Below, piece after piece: positions 4,977 to 5,107 of a stretch of 5,107 nucleotides of DNA. Every line of letters starts with the position of its first letter. Positions within the stretch are counted from its first letter, which is position 1. Source of the stretch: Paracoccaceae bacterium (GTDB taxonomy: Bacteria; Pseudomonadota; Alphaproteobacteria; Rhodobacterales; Rhodobacteraceae); assembly GCA_026709725.1 (NCBI GenBank), contig JAPOSK010000147.1:1-5107 (forward strand). Direction: 5' to 3'. The notes under the pieces are model-generated. The model was given only the letters and a program-made list of their open reading frames with translations. It did no database searches and was not told the DNA's origin. The position numbers and the translations under genes were made by a program.

Positions 4977-5107
4977 GGGTCCAGACCTCCTTGTTGCTTC
5001 GTCCTGTTCCGGCCCCGGTTCCTTACCATGTCTTGCCGCACAAGTCAGCCTCTTCAGGGATATCCGATCAATTGGGGATTCCGGATGACTTGACGAAGGA
5101 TATCCAA
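4977..5107 (-). other. Leader of the tal-xerC operon, with possible end of an upstream gene
   Basis: AAGGAGGT (minus strand, 4992-4985) lies eight bases before the transaldolase GTG and is an ideal Shine-Dalgarno site. Further upstream, a minus-strand frame that enters the window reads LDILRQVIRNPQLIGYP and stops at TGA 5056-5054. It could be the C-terminus of an upstream operon gene, but 17 residues are too few to identify it. A second frame is open without a stop through to the transaldolase start. No convincing promoter was found here, so the operon may start further upstream, outside the window. Confidence 0.3.

Noticed and set aside
5098..5105. GGATATCC, also within 3194-3205 and, less one base, near 5058-5065
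   Set aside because: Too short and too few copies to call a repeat family; probably chance.

Overview
The window looks like a junction between conserved chromosome and accessory DNA in a proteobacterium, most likely an alphaproteobacterium. The pointers are a XerC-type recombinase directly behind a TalC/FSA-type transaldolase, a small coiled-coil/membrane-anchor protein of a kind common in that class, and an IS30 relative of alphaproteobacterial style. No rRNA or species marker is present, so the assignment is an inference.

Layout from left to right. (1) 24-1240, minus strand: an AAA/ABC-type ATPase (OLD/RecF-like), followed by a 1-nt overlapping, translationally coupled ORF that starts like a TOPRIM (DUF3226-like) protein but stops after 55 codons. 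This is a candidate split ATPase-TOPRIM defence pair whose nuclease-like half is broken. (2) About 1408-2613: a very GC-rich, heavily decayed IS30-family element. Its transposase can be followed through three reading frames, with in-frame stops, an internal deletion, and two of three DDE residues lost. It has tentative degenerate ends and a strong 13-bp hairpin. (3) 2713-3020, plus strand: a small gene for a 90-residue coiled-coil protein with one C-terminal membrane helix, behind a -35/-10 pair placed so that the mRNA would begin at or near the ATG (leaderless). (4) 3021-3327: no convincing gene. (5) 3328-4976, minus strand: transaldolase then xerC, closely spaced and probably cotranscribed. 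(6) 4977-5107: the leader of that operon, perhaps with the tail of an upstream gene.

Functionally, the right half is housekeeping (pentose-phosphate carbon shuffling and chromosome dimer resolution). The left half is accessory: a probable defence-type module with a dead insertion sequence beside it. The most interesting points are the coupled ATPase/TOPRIM pair with its truncated partner, and the leaderless small membrane-anchored coiled-coil gene. I see no CRISPR array, tRNA or rRNA.
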